A stretch of 18,321 nt of DNA from CBCXVS01 sp965178525 (lineage in GTDB: Bacteria > Tectomicrobia > Entotheonellia > Entotheonellales > Entotheonellaceae), in contig CBCXVS010000147.1 of NCBI GenBank assembly GCA_965178525.1, positions 1-18,321 of the forward strand. The letters are read 5' to 3'. The notes beneath the pieces are model-generated. The model was given only the letters and a program-made list of their open reading frames with translations, was not told the DNA's origin and did no database searches. Shown piece after piece: positions 1 to 7,659 of the stretch; within the stretch, counting starts at the first letter, position 1; each line of letters opens with the position of its first letter. The position numbers and the translations under genes were made by a program.

Positions 1-69
1 GTCAATTCGTTTCAGGCTTTTGAGTTTTTATTTCAACAAGTTGTCGCCGAATCACGGGAGGAACTTCGG
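1..69. repeat. Left copy of a 69-bp terminal inverted repeat
   Basis: These 69 bases are the exact reverse complement of 18251-18319. Similarity fades after this point (a two-base mismatch, then TAGCG shared). The repeat has no obvious IS end signature. One frame stays open through it on both sides of the window, so it may be an internal piece of a longer dispersed repeat. Most simply, the assembled segment ends on both sides within the same repeat family. Confidence 0.9.
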
Positions 70-925
70 CTTAGCGGTGCAGGATGTGGGTCTGCGCACC
101 GTGTTCAGAGTGGGCAGCCATTGGTTGGTACACGAGAAAAACCAGGATGTTGGGGAATCCAGCCGCCTCAAACGACGGTACCGCGCTGCTCTCATGGGCT
201 TTAGAAGTTGGGACCACGTGGCCTTGGGCGCGGCGATTATGGTGAGCGAGACGTTGAAGCAGAGTTATGGCCAGGCGGGGTTCGATGTGAGCCAGGCCGT
301 TGTCATTCCGAGCGGGCTTCCCAGCGCTTGGATTGCCTCGCAGCCGCCGCCCTGTCGCCTGCCCCATGAGCCCTTACGGTTGCTGTATGCCGGACGGCTG
401 GAAGCGGAAAAAGGGCCGGATATCGCCGTGCAAGCCGTCGCCCACCTCGTGCACGTGCGGCACTGCCGTCACGTCTCCTTGGATATCATCGGCAGGGGCA
501 AATCGGAATATGTGGCCGCGTTACAGCAATCCATCGCGTCGAACCGGCTCGGTCACGTGATCCAACTGCGGGGGTTCTTGCCACGGCCGGAACTTCTGCA
601 ACGCTACGCCGCCTACCACGCCCTCTTGTTTCCCACCCTGCGTTGGGAGGGCCTACCGATGACCGTTGTCGAAGCGATGAGCCAGGGGTTGACGGTCATT
701 GCCAGCCACATTGGCGGCCCCAAAGACATCATTGCCGCTGGCGAGAATGGCCTGTTGGTCACCCCCCGTGATCCGGTCGCGCTCGCAAACGCCATCGAGC
801 ACATCCTACGGACCCCGGCGTTGGCCACTGAGATGGGGGGCGCCGCCATCCGGACCATACGTCAAAAGCACACGTTTCAGAGGATGTTGGATCAATACGA
901 AGCGTATCTTGAGACATTGACCTGA
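20..925 (+). CDS. GT4-family glycosyltransferase, 5'-truncated
   Basis: This encodes a retaining GT-B glycosyltransferase (group 1/GT4) that would move a sugar from a nucleotide donor onto a glycan or lipid acceptor at the inner face of the membrane. The C-terminal donor-binding lobe is complete: LLYAGRLEAEKG at residues 121-132, and the E-x7-E motif with E210 and E218 in WEGLPMTVVEAM. The N-terminal lobe is mostly missing: 301 residues against a usual 370-400. The first 17 codons after the TTG come from the 69-bp terminal repeat, so the TTG is only the first possible start and the true 5' end is lost at about position 70. A deacetylase gene follows 25 bp later in the same direction, suggesting a polysaccharide operon. 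The family is clear; the acceptor is unknown and the gene is probably non-functional as it stands. Confidence 0.82.
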   Translation: MSFYFNKLSPNHGRNFGLAVQDVGLRTVFRVGSHWLVHEKNQDVGESSRLKRRYRAALMGFRSWDHVALGAAIMVSETLKQSYGQAGFDVSQAVVIPSGLPSAWIASQPPPCRLPHEPLRLLYAGRLEAEKGPDIAVQAVAHLVHVRHCRHVSLDIIGRGKSEYVAALQQSIASNRLGHVIQLRGFLPRPELLQRYAAYHALLFPTLRWEGLPMTVVEAMSQGLTVIASHIGGPKDIIAAGENGLLVTPRDPVALANAIEHILRTPALATEMGGAAIRTIRQKHTFQRMLDQYEAYLETLT

Positions 926-950
926 GGGCACACGATTGTCGAGGTATTCT

Positions 951-1742
951 ATGCTGCTCAACATCCTAGCCATGCTCGGTGTGGGCGCAGCGGGGGCCGG
1001 CTTATACTTGGTGGCGAGGCGAACCGTGCACACGGCGCGTGAGCTGGCCTTGAAACGCTACCCGCGCTTTGTGCGCGCCGACGTCAAGGTGGACGCCTTG
1101 GGCATCCCGGTTTTTACCTACCATTCGATCGCGCCTGGCGACACGCCGGATGCCGTCACACCCGACGCGTTTGACCGCCAGATGCGGTTTCTAGCCGAGA
1201 ATGGCTACCATACGCTGCACGCGGCCGACCTGCAGGCGCATCTGGTGTATGGGCAGCCGGTTCCACCGCGCTCCGTGGTGCTGACCTTTGACGATGGGCG
1301 GGCCACGCTCTGGACCGTCGCCTACCCCATATTGCAAAAATACAACCTGAAAGCGGTGAGCTTTATCGTGCCGAGTACGGTGTCCGCGACCGGGGTGCGG
1401 CCGACCCTGAGCGACTATGAAGCGGGGCAGCCCGTCTCCTTACCGGCCATCCTGCACGCCGACTGCAGCGACCGGCCGGCCATCACCTGGGACGAGGCGA
1501 AGGTGATGCACGCCTCCGGGCTCGTGGACTTTCAGTCGCACACGTTGGATCATACGTTAATCTACTGTACGCCAGAGATCATCGATTTTATTCATCCCAC
1601 ATTCCGCTTCGGCTACCACAACTTCGGCGTACCGATCCTGCGGTACGAGGGGGAGGACCGCCAGCATAGCCGTCCCCCGCTGGGAACCCCGGTGTATCGG
1701 AGTCAACCGCGCCTGAGTGCGGCGAGACGGGAATGGCCTTAA
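951..1742 (+). CDS. NodB-type polysaccharide deacetylase, 3'-truncated by an IS
   Basis: This is a carbohydrate esterase family 4 deacetylase that would remove acetyl groups from an N-acetylated polysaccharide outside the cytoplasmic membrane. From the ATG at 951, residues 3-22 form a hydrophobic anchor. The NodB motifs are visible: FTYHSIAPGD near residue 55, TFDDG at 112-116 (metal-binding and catalytic Asp pair) and SHTLDH with H197 and H201 (metal ligands). I chose ATG 951 over TTG 936 because GAGG lies just upstream. The gene follows the glycosyltransferase closely and probably shares its transcript. The last three codons and the stop (EWP*) belong to the inverted end of the IS4-family element, so the native C-terminus and later catalytic motifs are gone. 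Activity is doubtful. Confidence 0.85.
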   Translation: MLLNILAMLGVGAAGAGLYLVARRTVHTARELALKRYPRFVRADVKVDALGIPVFTYHSIAPGDTPDAVTPDAFDRQMRFLAENGYHTLHAADLQAHLVYGQPVPPRSVVLTFDDGRATLWTVAYPILQKYNLKAVSFIVPSTVSATGVRPTLSDYEAGQPVSLPAILHADCSDRPAITWDEAKVMHASGLVDFQSHTLDHTLIYCTPEIIDFIHPTFRFGYHNFGVPILRYEGEDRQHSRPPLGTPVYRSQPRLSAARREWP

Positions 1743-1744
1743 GT
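1730..1744 (+). repeat. Left terminal inverted repeat of the IS4-family element
   Basis: GGAATGGCCTTAAGT, identical to the reverse complement of 3209-3223. Further similarity (AAGC then AACT) continues inward. Read in the frame of the deacetylase it encodes E-W-P-stop. Confidence 0.85.
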
Positions 1745-1884
1745 GAAGCTCTAACTGCTGGTCGTGTCAACGGTTGACGCAACACATGAGGGGGTTTTGT
1801 CATGAGGGGAGCGGTCTGGGGTCGTCGCTTTTGGACGCGTGGTTCGACCCGGTTCGGACGAGAGAGGTGGACGAATAATTCCTC

Positions 1885-3128
1885 TCAGGGCGCCCCACTG
1901 TCGGGTTCACTGCACCCCCGCAGAGCATCGATAACGCTGATCCGTTCAACATCCACCGGTTGATGCTTGGCCGATTGGACAATGACCCGTCGGACCAGGT
2001 TGTAGAGCAGAAGGAAAACGGTCCGTTCTTGCCGTACTCCCACCACGGTTTTGCCGGGCCGTGCATCCATCTGCATCGCAGTTTTGAGTGGTCTCAGACG
2101 CGTTGCTGCTTCCCAGCGTTTGAAGGAGGGTTCGGCCAGATCATCTTTTGAAGAGCATGGCGCATCCACTCAGGTCGTGACCAACGTGAGCACTCGCGAG
2201 CGCAAGCCGGGCTGGATCACCTGATGCCGCAACTCTGGCAGGAAAAGCGATGCAGGGAACGCTGCCAAGGTTGGGGGATCGAGCCCAGCCGGCCAGGTCT
2301 TGGGCTGGAACCCTTCCACCCGTTGGTCCTGCTGGCCATGGGCCATGATCCACCGCGAGCGGGGTAGACCTTGGCTCTGAGGGGTCGGTCGGGTAGCGGG
2401 GATCACCAAGGGCCGAGACGGGGTGAAAGCGACCATCTGTCGGGCACCGACTCGCATGAGGGCGGGCAAACCGGCCAGTCTGAGCAAGGCCATCTGGGCA
2501 TCGGACGATAGGCCCCGCTCCGTCACCAGCACCTCACCTGGTTCCATGGCCGGATGCATCGGTTGGACTGGGGACAACTCGTGGGGGTTCAAAGCAGACG
2601 CCGCTAGGGGGGGGAGCAGGCCCCTGCCCGCATGGAAAAGCGCCAGCAGCCGGGCCACGGGAAAGCCACCGCCGGGCGGTTGTTCGCCGGGCGGGCCGAC
2701 CTCGTCTTGCCACACCGGGGTATCGGGCCTGGCGCCCCCGGAGGCCTCGACGAAGAAAACGCGATGGCCATGCCAGCGCCCGTCCTCCAAGGCCGTGGCC
2801 GGGCCGACTGGCCGACGCGTTCGCAGAGGTGGTCCAGCACGCCTCCAGGCAGCTGGGTAGGAGCCGGGCAGGAGGCCGAGGCACTGGAGTAGCCACCCGT
2901 TCAGTGCGGGAGATGACGGCAGGCGGCATGGCCAGGGAGAAGTTGCCCCAGAGAGGCCTGGACGGTGACGACCGGATGGAGGAGGCGGTCGCGCCACTCG
3001 GTATAGCCGACCGCCTCACACGCCGCCGGAATGGCCTCGGATGGGAGGTGGGCGGCGCAGTCGGCCTGGAGGCGTTGCAGCCGGGGGGTGATACGGGATA
3101 TCCGGAGCGCTTCTCCTGTCAGTGGGGG
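1885..3128 (-). pseudogene. IS4-family transposase, multiply frameshifted remnant
   Basis: The minus strand carries pieces of an IS4-type DDE transposase in order across several frames. The N-terminal part has VTVQASLGQLLPGHAACRH followed by a stop. A central part has DTPVWQ, GGGFPVARLLALF and PGEVLVTERGLSS. After an in-frame TGA at 2170-2172, the C-terminal part has KRWEAATRLRPLK and YNLVRRVI...RISVIDALR. Relative to the family pattern the catalytic positions are all changed: D-G-S reads E-A-S, G-D-R reads T-E-R, and the Y-2-R-3-E-6-K signature has Ser for Tyr and Ala for Glu. The frame shifts near 2840-2900. The enzyme is certainly dead; the family call is firm from several conserved blocks. 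Confidence 0.85.
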
Positions 3129-3208
3129 GAATGAAGGCCCTCATCATGAGAGGAGAGTCGGTCTCAGGCAATCGGCGTAACTGCTTCATCAAGAAAGGAG
3201 TTGGCTTG

Positions 3209-3223
3209 ACTTAAGGCCATTCC
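3209..3223 (-). repeat. Right terminal inverted repeat of the IS4-family element
   Basis: ACTTAAGGCCATTCC, the reverse complement of 1730-1744. Read in the DUF1571 frame it again encodes E-W-P-stop. Confidence 0.85.
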
Positions 3224-3858
3224 TGATTATCCCAATTGTAAATATGGAGTTTGGTCGGCATATAGGAGGTCTGGTCAACCCAGATTTCTCCACGATAGGC
3301 ATAGCACGCGCCCGTTTTGCCGGTCTGACAGACGAACTCGAGGCGGTATGCCGGGCGGTTATCAACCTCGCCATCGCCCCGGAAGTGTAAAGTCCAATGC
3401 CCTTCCTCCGAGGCGAGCCGGTATTGTTCCATGAGGAATTCAATGGTCTTCTGCAGGCCGACATGCAAGATCGAATGGTGCGCATTACGGGTCGCCAAGG
3501 CGCTCAAGGGATCGAGGGACAGGCGCAGAAACCCCAGCGCCCCACTGGGCTTGACACGGATTTTATTATTATTTTCCCCTTCCACATACGTCACGACACG
3601 CCCCTGGTGAGGCTTACGCCAAGCCATATAGAGTTTGAAGGGTTCCTGGAAACGCAGCTCGATGATCTCCAAAGGCTGCAGGGTTCCCTTGATCCGTTCC
3701 CGTTTGAGAAACAATGTCGTATAGTCCTGGACACGATCATAGGCATGAACCATACGCCGCAAAATGGTGGCGGGTTCCATCGGAGCACCGAGAGGCGCCT
3801 CAGGCCAAGACGTCAACCCGAACAGGGCGACTATGAGCAGATACCCCACTCTACGCAT
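3211..3858 (-). CDS. DUF1571-type secreted protein, 3'-truncated by an IS
   Basis: This is an exported LolA/lipoprotein-sorting-like protein of the DUF1571 type, probably periplasmic; its precise role is unknown. The N-terminus is a signal peptide (basic MRR, hydrophobic core, cleavage near residues 24-26). Family features follow in order: YDRVQDYTTLFLKRERIKG, FKLYMAWRKPHQGR, VTYVEGENNNKI, SLDPLSALA, and a C-terminal YNWDNQ. The start is ATG 3858 with GGGAGAGG directly upstream. After WDNQ the family normally continues; here the last codons EWP and the stop come from the IS inverted end. The missing C-terminal segment is short, so partial function is possible. The call rests on remembered family motifs. 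Confidence 0.75.
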   Translation of the reverse strand: MRRVGYLLIVALFGLTSWPEAPLGAPMEPATILRRMVHAYDRVQDYTTLFLKRERIKGTLQPLEIIELRFQEPFKLYMAWRKPHQGRVVTYVEGENNNKIRVKPSGALGFLRLSLDPLSALATRNAHHSILHVGLQKTIEFLMEQYRLASEEGHWTLHFRGDGEVDNRPAYRLEFVCQTGKTGACYAYRGEIWVDQTSYMPTKLHIYNWDNQEWP

Positions 3859-4353
3859 CCCTCTCCCCTATCCACGGGAGGCATACCGTCTCCATGGGAG
3901 CACACACTTTCACATCTCGACGCCATCACCATGGAGGCATTTCATCACATGCCAGTAATTTAGGTATACCCATGGGTTCAAGGCGCCTTCATAGAACGCA
4001 AGACGCATACGGCTGCGGCCACTTGCAAGCAGAGAAAGACAAGGGTTGCAACCTTGCTCTGCCCGATGCGGCAGCAAGAGGGCTGGCCCCTTGCAGAGCT
4101 GCGCCTTTATCATGCCGGGAGCTTCAAGGGGAAAGCTTGACACATAGTGCCATTGTAAACCGGGACACGGCGACAAAGCAAGTTGCGACGCCATGCCGTC
4201 CATTCCCGGTCAGCCAAGTAGGGCGACCAACCGTTGGCTGCTTCAGCTTCGATGATACGTTTGAAATTCTCCCCTGCTTCAGGTAAGGTCACAGGATGAG
4301 AACCGCACAGGAGTTGGGAGTTTGGTCGACAAGCTCTGGGAGGGAGAAGCGCT
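3859..4353. other. 495-bp intergenic region, no supported gene
   Basis: This lies between the divergent DUF1571 gene and the racemase-like gene. Open frames exist on both strands but lack a convincing start, ribosome site or recognisable motif. A minus-strand frame (about 4110-4320) reads as fairly natural protein around PVTLPEAGENFKRIIEAEAA and could be a decayed gene fragment, which I cannot assign. Promoters for both flanking genes must lie here; I see no strong -35/-10 pair. Confidence 0.5.
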
Positions 4354-5463
4354 GTGAAAATCACGGACGTCACGTTAACGCTCTTTGCGTGGGATCACAT
4401 TCCCACGACCCGGTATGGCCAACATACGGGACAATTCGGCGGGTCGAGTCAACTTGGCTTGGTACGTATTGAGACCGATGAAGGCGTCGCAGGACACGCA
4501 TTCCTCGGTTCGTCAAGTCGTGGCGCGCATCTCGACGGTGAGTCCCTCATCCAATTTTTGAAACCCACCGTCCTCGGGGCAGACCCCTTGCAGCGGGAGC
4601 AGCTCTACCGCTCGATGTATCGCCGTGCCCGCATGACCACCTTGCGCGCCATCGGCGCCATGGACGTGGCGCTGTGGGATATTGCGGGGCAAGTGGCCAA
4701 TCTCCCCATCGCCAAATTGATCGGCCAGTACCGAGATCGCTGTCCTGCCTACGCTAGTTCGGCCGTGCTGGCCGACCCCGAGGCGTATGCGGCAGAAGCC
4801 GTCCAGCTCAAAGAAGCGGGTTGGGCGGCGTATAAGATTCATCCGCCCACGGATCCCGATATCGACATCCAGGTGTGCCAAGCCGTACGGGCCGCGGTTG
4901 GTGATGACTATCGGATCATGTTGGATTCCACCTGGTGTTACGACTACCCCGCCGCCTTACGGGTGGGACGCGCCATCGAAGCGCTCAACTTCTATTGGTA
5001 TGAAGACCCCCTCGATGAAGAAGATATGCTCAATTACGTCAAGCTCAAGCAGCAGCTCCGCATCCCCATCATGGCGACCGAATATGCGCCGGGCGGCCTG
5101 TATTCCTACCCGCAGTGGCTGGTGCTGCAAGCCACCGATTACCTTCGCGGCGATGTGGCGGTCAAAGCGGGGATTACCGGTATTCTCAAAGGCGCGCATC
5201 TGGCGGAAGCGTTTAAGATGAACTACGAAATCCACCACGGGGGCAACTCGCTTAATAATATCGCCAACCTGCATGTCACGATGGCCATCCAGAACTGCGA
5301 GTACTTCGAGGTGCTGTTCCCCGCCGGGGCGCAGAAGTACGGCCTGGCCCAGGACATCGAGGTCGATGCGGAGGGCTTCGTGCATGCCATCGACAAGCCG
5401 GGTTTGGGCGCCGAAATCGATGTCGAGCTGATTGCGAAGAAACAGGTGGCGGTCTTGCGTTAG
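4354..5463 (+). CDS. Enolase-superfamily (mandelate racemase/muconate lactonizing-type) acid-sugar dehydratase-like enzyme
   Basis: At 369 residues this is a full-length member of the mandelate racemase subgroup, whose enzymes remove the proton alpha to a carboxylate under Mg2+ catalysis, usually dehydrating or epimerising sugar acids in the cytoplasm. The capping domain (1-125) contains MDVALWDIAGQ at 103-113. The barrel carries the expected residues: base K161-x-H163 (YKIHPP), metal ligands D191 (MLDSTW), E217 (YEDPL) and E243 (ATEYAPGG), and an Asp/His dyad at D267 and H294/H295 (IHHGGNS). A glutamate near 317-320 (CEYFEVLFPAG) closes the site. All key residues are present, so it should be active. 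The start is GTG 4354 with GGGAGGGAG about 5 bp upstream. No pathway partner is adjacent, so the substrate cannot be named; KxH suggests the tartrate/galactarate/rhamnonate-type dehydratases rather than muconate cycloisomerases. Confidence 0.9.
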   Translation: MKITDVTLTLFAWDHIPTTRYGQHTGQFGGSSQLGLVRIETDEGVAGHAFLGSSSRGAHLDGESLIQFLKPTVLGADPLQREQLYRSMYRRARMTTLRAIGAMDVALWDIAGQVANLPIAKLIGQYRDRCPAYASSAVLADPEAYAAEAVQLKEAGWAAYKIHPPTDPDIDIQVCQAVRAAVGDDYRIMLDSTWCYDYPAALRVGRAIEALNFYWYEDPLDEEDMLNYVKLKQQLRIPIMATEYAPGGLYSYPQWLVLQATDYLRGDVAVKAGITGILKGAHLAEAFKMNYEIHHGGNSLNNIANLHVTMAIQNCEYFEVLFPAGAQKYGLAQDIEVDAEGFVHAIDKPGLGAEIDVELIAKKQVAVLR

Positions 5464-5473
5464 GGCTCTGGCG

Positions 5474-5659
5474 CTACGGCGCCACCTTCGTGGGCTGCGA
5501 CATCGAGGCGCGATAGCGAAAGCCTTTGAAGCTGACGCGAAAGAACAGCGAGTAGAGCACCGGCACCATACAGAGCGTCAAGATCGTAGCAAACAGCAGC
5601 CCGAAGACGATCGAGATGGCCATCGGCTCCCACATCGGCCCGCCGCATCCGGAACCGAT
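5474..5659 (-). pseudogene. C-terminal remnant of an RND efflux transporter
   Basis: Read on the minus strand from 5659 to the TAG at 5476-5474, this 62-codon segment gives GPMWEPMAISIVFGLLFAT, then LTLCMVPVLYSLFFRV, then a basic tail. This is the last transmembrane helix and cytoplasmic end of an AcrB/CusA-type inner-membrane permease of about 1000 residues. Upstream similarity is lost after position 5660, so more than 90% of the gene is absent. It converges on the racemase-like gene, with stop codons 10 bp apart, and ends just before the MazF-type module. It is a relic. Confidence 0.75.
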
Positions 5660-5709
5660 GAAAAACGTTTATACGAGCACATTGGCGATGGACAACACCG
5701 CCAACAGAG

Positions 5710-5736
5710 TTGACAATCGTTATAGACAACAATCGT
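5710..5736 (+). promoter_or_regulatory. Possible promoter/operator of the MazF-type module
   Basis: TTGACA at 5710-5715 starts a short repeat-rich tract: ACAATCGT occurs at 5713-5720 and again at 5729-5736, 16 bp apart (about 1.5 helical turns). TA operators often contain such paired half-sites, which the antitoxin binds. No good -10 at 16-18 bp spacing is visible, so this is suggestive only. Confidence 0.3.
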
Positions 5737-5758
5737 CGTTAGTTCGGAGGTTTGCAAC

Positions 5759-5971
5759 ATGGCAACTGACCGCTTGGTGATTCCCGGGATTGTGAAAAAC
5801 GGTATGGTCGTGCCCCAGAGCGAAACCCCTTTGCCCGATGGTGCCCACGTGGACATTCTTATGGGTCCGGCGGATGTGACACCCGAACTGAAGTCCGAAT
5901 GGGAGCAGTGGGATAAGGCCAGCGACGAGGCATGGGCGCTGATTGACCAATGGGAGACGGAAGCGAGGTGA
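5759..5971 (+). CDS. Putative antitoxin of a MazF-type module
   Basis: This is a small acidic protein of 70 residues, encoded immediately upstream of and overlapping a MazF/PemK-like toxin, which is the standard antitoxin position. The N-terminal half (LVIPGIVKNGMVVPQSETPLPDGAHVDI) looks like the short beta-strand 'guidance' domain seen in DUF104/AF2212-like antitoxins. The C-terminal half is acidic and helical with several Trp residues (SEWEQWDKASDEAWALIDQW) and would wrap and neutralise the toxin. ATG 5759 has GGAGG 9-13 bp upstream. Its stop codon TGA overlaps the toxin GTG (GTGA), implying translational coupling. Assignment rests on position, size and domain layout rather than on a strong family signature. 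Confidence 0.72.
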   Translation: MATDRLVIPGIVKNGMVVPQSETPLPDGAHVDILMGPADVTPELKSEWEQWDKASDEAWALIDQWETEAR

Positions 5972-6312
5972 GGGTCGGCGACATTCACTGGGTCGATCTT
6001 CCAGCCGCCAACGGCCGCGAGCAACGGGGCCGTCGACCCGTAGTTGTTCTTCAAGATGACGACTACGGCGGCGACCTGCCCGTTGTCCTTGTCGTACCGC
6101 TGACAACAGCAAGCGCGGCAATGCGTTTTGCCGGAACGACGCTCATCCGTCCCACAGCAGAAAACGGCTTGCGGCAGGCATCGGTGGCGCTCGTGTTTCA
6201 GTTACGGGCTATAGATCGGCGTCGTATTCAGGAGCGCATCGGGGCCGTGAGTACAGAGGTCTTGAACGCGATGTTTGAAGAGCTTGGGAAGCTGACGGGC
6301 CGCAGCGTGTAG
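5968..6312 (+). CDS. MazF/PemK-family mRNA-interferase toxin
   Basis: This would cleave mRNA (or tRNA) at specific short sequences, arresting growth when the antitoxin decays. The 114-residue frame shows the family pattern in order: RVGDIHWVDLPAANGREQRG, then RRPVVVLQDDDYGG, the strand VVLVVPLTTA, NGLRQASVALVFQLRAIDR, and a C-terminal helix starting IGAVSTEVL. G-x-E-x-x-G-x-R-P and the PLTT strand carry the catalytic Arg and Ser/Thr positions, so the fold looks intact. I prefer GTG 5968 (GTGA overlap with the antitoxin stop) over ATG 5950 in the same frame, because MRVGDIHW matches the usual MazF N-terminus. Confidence 0.85.
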   Translation: MRVGDIHWVDLPAANGREQRGRRPVVVLQDDDYGGDLPVVLVVPLTTASAAMRFAGTTLIRPTAENGLRQASVALVFQLRAIDRRRIQERIGAVSTEVLNAMFEELGKLTGRSV

Positions 6313-6428
6313 TCCTTTCGGGTTATTGGCAAGAGTTGTCAGGTCGGCAGGCAGCAGTTCCGACTGAAAATGGAATTTTTACAGATCACAGCTTCGAACC
6401 TCTTATCCATTTCGCGCGTTTCGCACTT

Positions 6429-6704
6429 TCAGATAAGTCGGGGCTTTTTCTCAGGAGCGATTTTTTGGACGATCTTTTTGTGTATCGCCGTGAAGTCTTT
6501 GGCTGATAAAGATTGATTACTGAGAATACCATATTTCATACGATAGAAGTATGAGTTAAGCTGATGCTGTCTTAGATATCGTATTGATAATTGTTTAAAC
6601 GATGTGCCGTATTCCAGACACTCAATGGTGTATTTCTTGATACTTTTTTTCCAATCAACGTGACCAAGAGAGGCTGTTGATTCAGAGTCAGTCGTGTCTA
6701 TCTG
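6429..6704 (-). pseudogene. Small HTH-like coding remnant, no start codon
   Basis: An AT-rich minus-strand frame is open from 6704 to the TGA at 6431-6429. It reads as natural protein: DWKKSIKKYTIECLEYGTSF, then KQLSIRYLRQHQL and a Lys-rich end. The pattern 'K..Y..G.SFKQLS..Y' resembles the helix-turn-helix used by small DNA-binding proteins. No ATG/GTG/TTG precedes the conserved part; the frame is closed upstream by an amber TAG (6707-6705), beyond which it stays open for some distance. It lies just downstream of the 3' half of the split gene (6755-7589) in the same direction. I cannot assign a family. Confidence 0.35.
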
Positions 6705-6754
6705 CTATACGGATGATACGCCCGCTGCGCAATACACTCTTACTTCGCTTTTAG

Positions 6755-7589
6755 CTATGAAATCCCGTAGACGAGGTCTAACGGGTCGTATGCTTCAATC
6801 ACATGAATGAATTCGTCCAGATTTGACAAATGCTCATCAGATAATTGAAACAGTTCAGTCGAGATTTGATGCCAGACTTCTGATTTAATATCGCCTCGCT
6901 TAGCCATATTGACAAACTGGTCGAATATTAGCTCTCCAATTTTCGCTGAACTAAGTTGTTAAAACCATGCAATTAGTCCACTCGGCTCTGCAGGTGAAGC
7001 CAATTTGACGGGTTTGATATCTGCAAAAACCGTCTTTTTCCAAATCTCAAGAAGAATGTCTCCATGGGCTAATCGGGGCAACTCGGCCAAGAGCTGGTAC
7101 TAGACCTCTGATTCAATGCCATCTTCGGCGGCTATGTCGGCAAACTGAAGGAATAATAGATGCTCGGTTACCGCTGAATCGAAATGGTCAAACAATTCGG
7201 CTAGTCTACCTCGCTCTGCAGTTGAATCCGATTTTATAAGTTTGCTATCCGCTAGAATTTTCTCTCTCCAAAGTTCAAGAATAATATCTTCCGGAGTGTA
7301 GCCTTTCAATATGCTAAGGAGTTCGTCAAAATAAGGACAATTCTCATGAGTTAACTCGGAAAACTCAGTTAGAACCTGACGCCAGACTTCTGGTGCAACG
7401 TCGCCGGCAATGAAAACGGCGAAATCCTGGAATAGCGCACCACGGTTTACAGTTAAGCCAAACTGTTCAAACCATGCTGTTAGTGTACGTGGCTTTTCGG
7501 GCAAAGCCGATTCTTTGGATCGGCTTTGCGTTAGAGATTCGTCCACCCAAAATTGAAAAATTATGTCCGTCGTGGCGTATTGCTCAATA
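6755..7589 (-). pseudogene. 3' half of split gene 2: repeat-containing C-terminal region
   Basis: Minus-strand reading frame from the IS edge (7589) to TAG 6757-6755, with nonsense codons at 7102-7100 (TAG) and 6961-6959 (TAA). Three related blocks are visible, starting TDIIFQFWVDESL, EDIILELWREKIL and GDILLEIWKKTVF. Each is followed by a linker, an aromatic (A-W-F/L-F-D) segment, a LxFxxFAxxIA-like helix and a SEVW/PEVWRQ motif. Comparing blocks, the TAG replaces the Trp of SEVW and the TAA replaces the Glu of AWFEQ, so both are single-base nonsense changes. The apparent start MGNN lies in the IS and is artificial. I infer that this is the missing 3' end of the gene at 10344 (in-frame join after IS removal). 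No known fold is recognised. Confidence 0.6.
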
Positions 7590-7659
7590 GGGTTGTTCCC
7601 CAATAGTTAATGAGGTAGGCTATCCTCCCCCAAACGATGGAGGGAGCCCAGCCAGGTCA

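Larger units (their letters stand above)
1730..3223. mobile_element. Degenerate IS4-family insertion sequence (1494 bp)
   Basis: The element is bounded by perfect 15-bp inverted repeats at 1730-1744 and 3209-3223 and holds a minus-strand IS4-type transposase relic. Its length is normal for IS4-family elements. No target duplication is visible (left flank ...GCGAGACG, right flank TGATTATC...). The two sides carry different interrupted genes, so this is not a simple insertion but a junction left by deletion, inversion or recombination between IS copies. Confidence 0.8.

Noticed and set aside
2423..2860. Plus-strand frames across the IS4 relic
   Set aside because: They are antisense shadows of the minus-strand transposase, which shows family motifs.
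3397..3963. 188-residue plus-strand frame opposite the DUF1571 gene
   Set aside because: The opposite strand has a signal peptide, ribosome site and family motifs; this frame has none.
5469..5484. TGGCGC-TACG-GCGCCA hairpin after the racemase-like gene
   Set aside because: A perfect 6-bp stem with a 4-base loop, but no T-tract follows and it overlaps the RND remnant's end, so it is not called a terminator.
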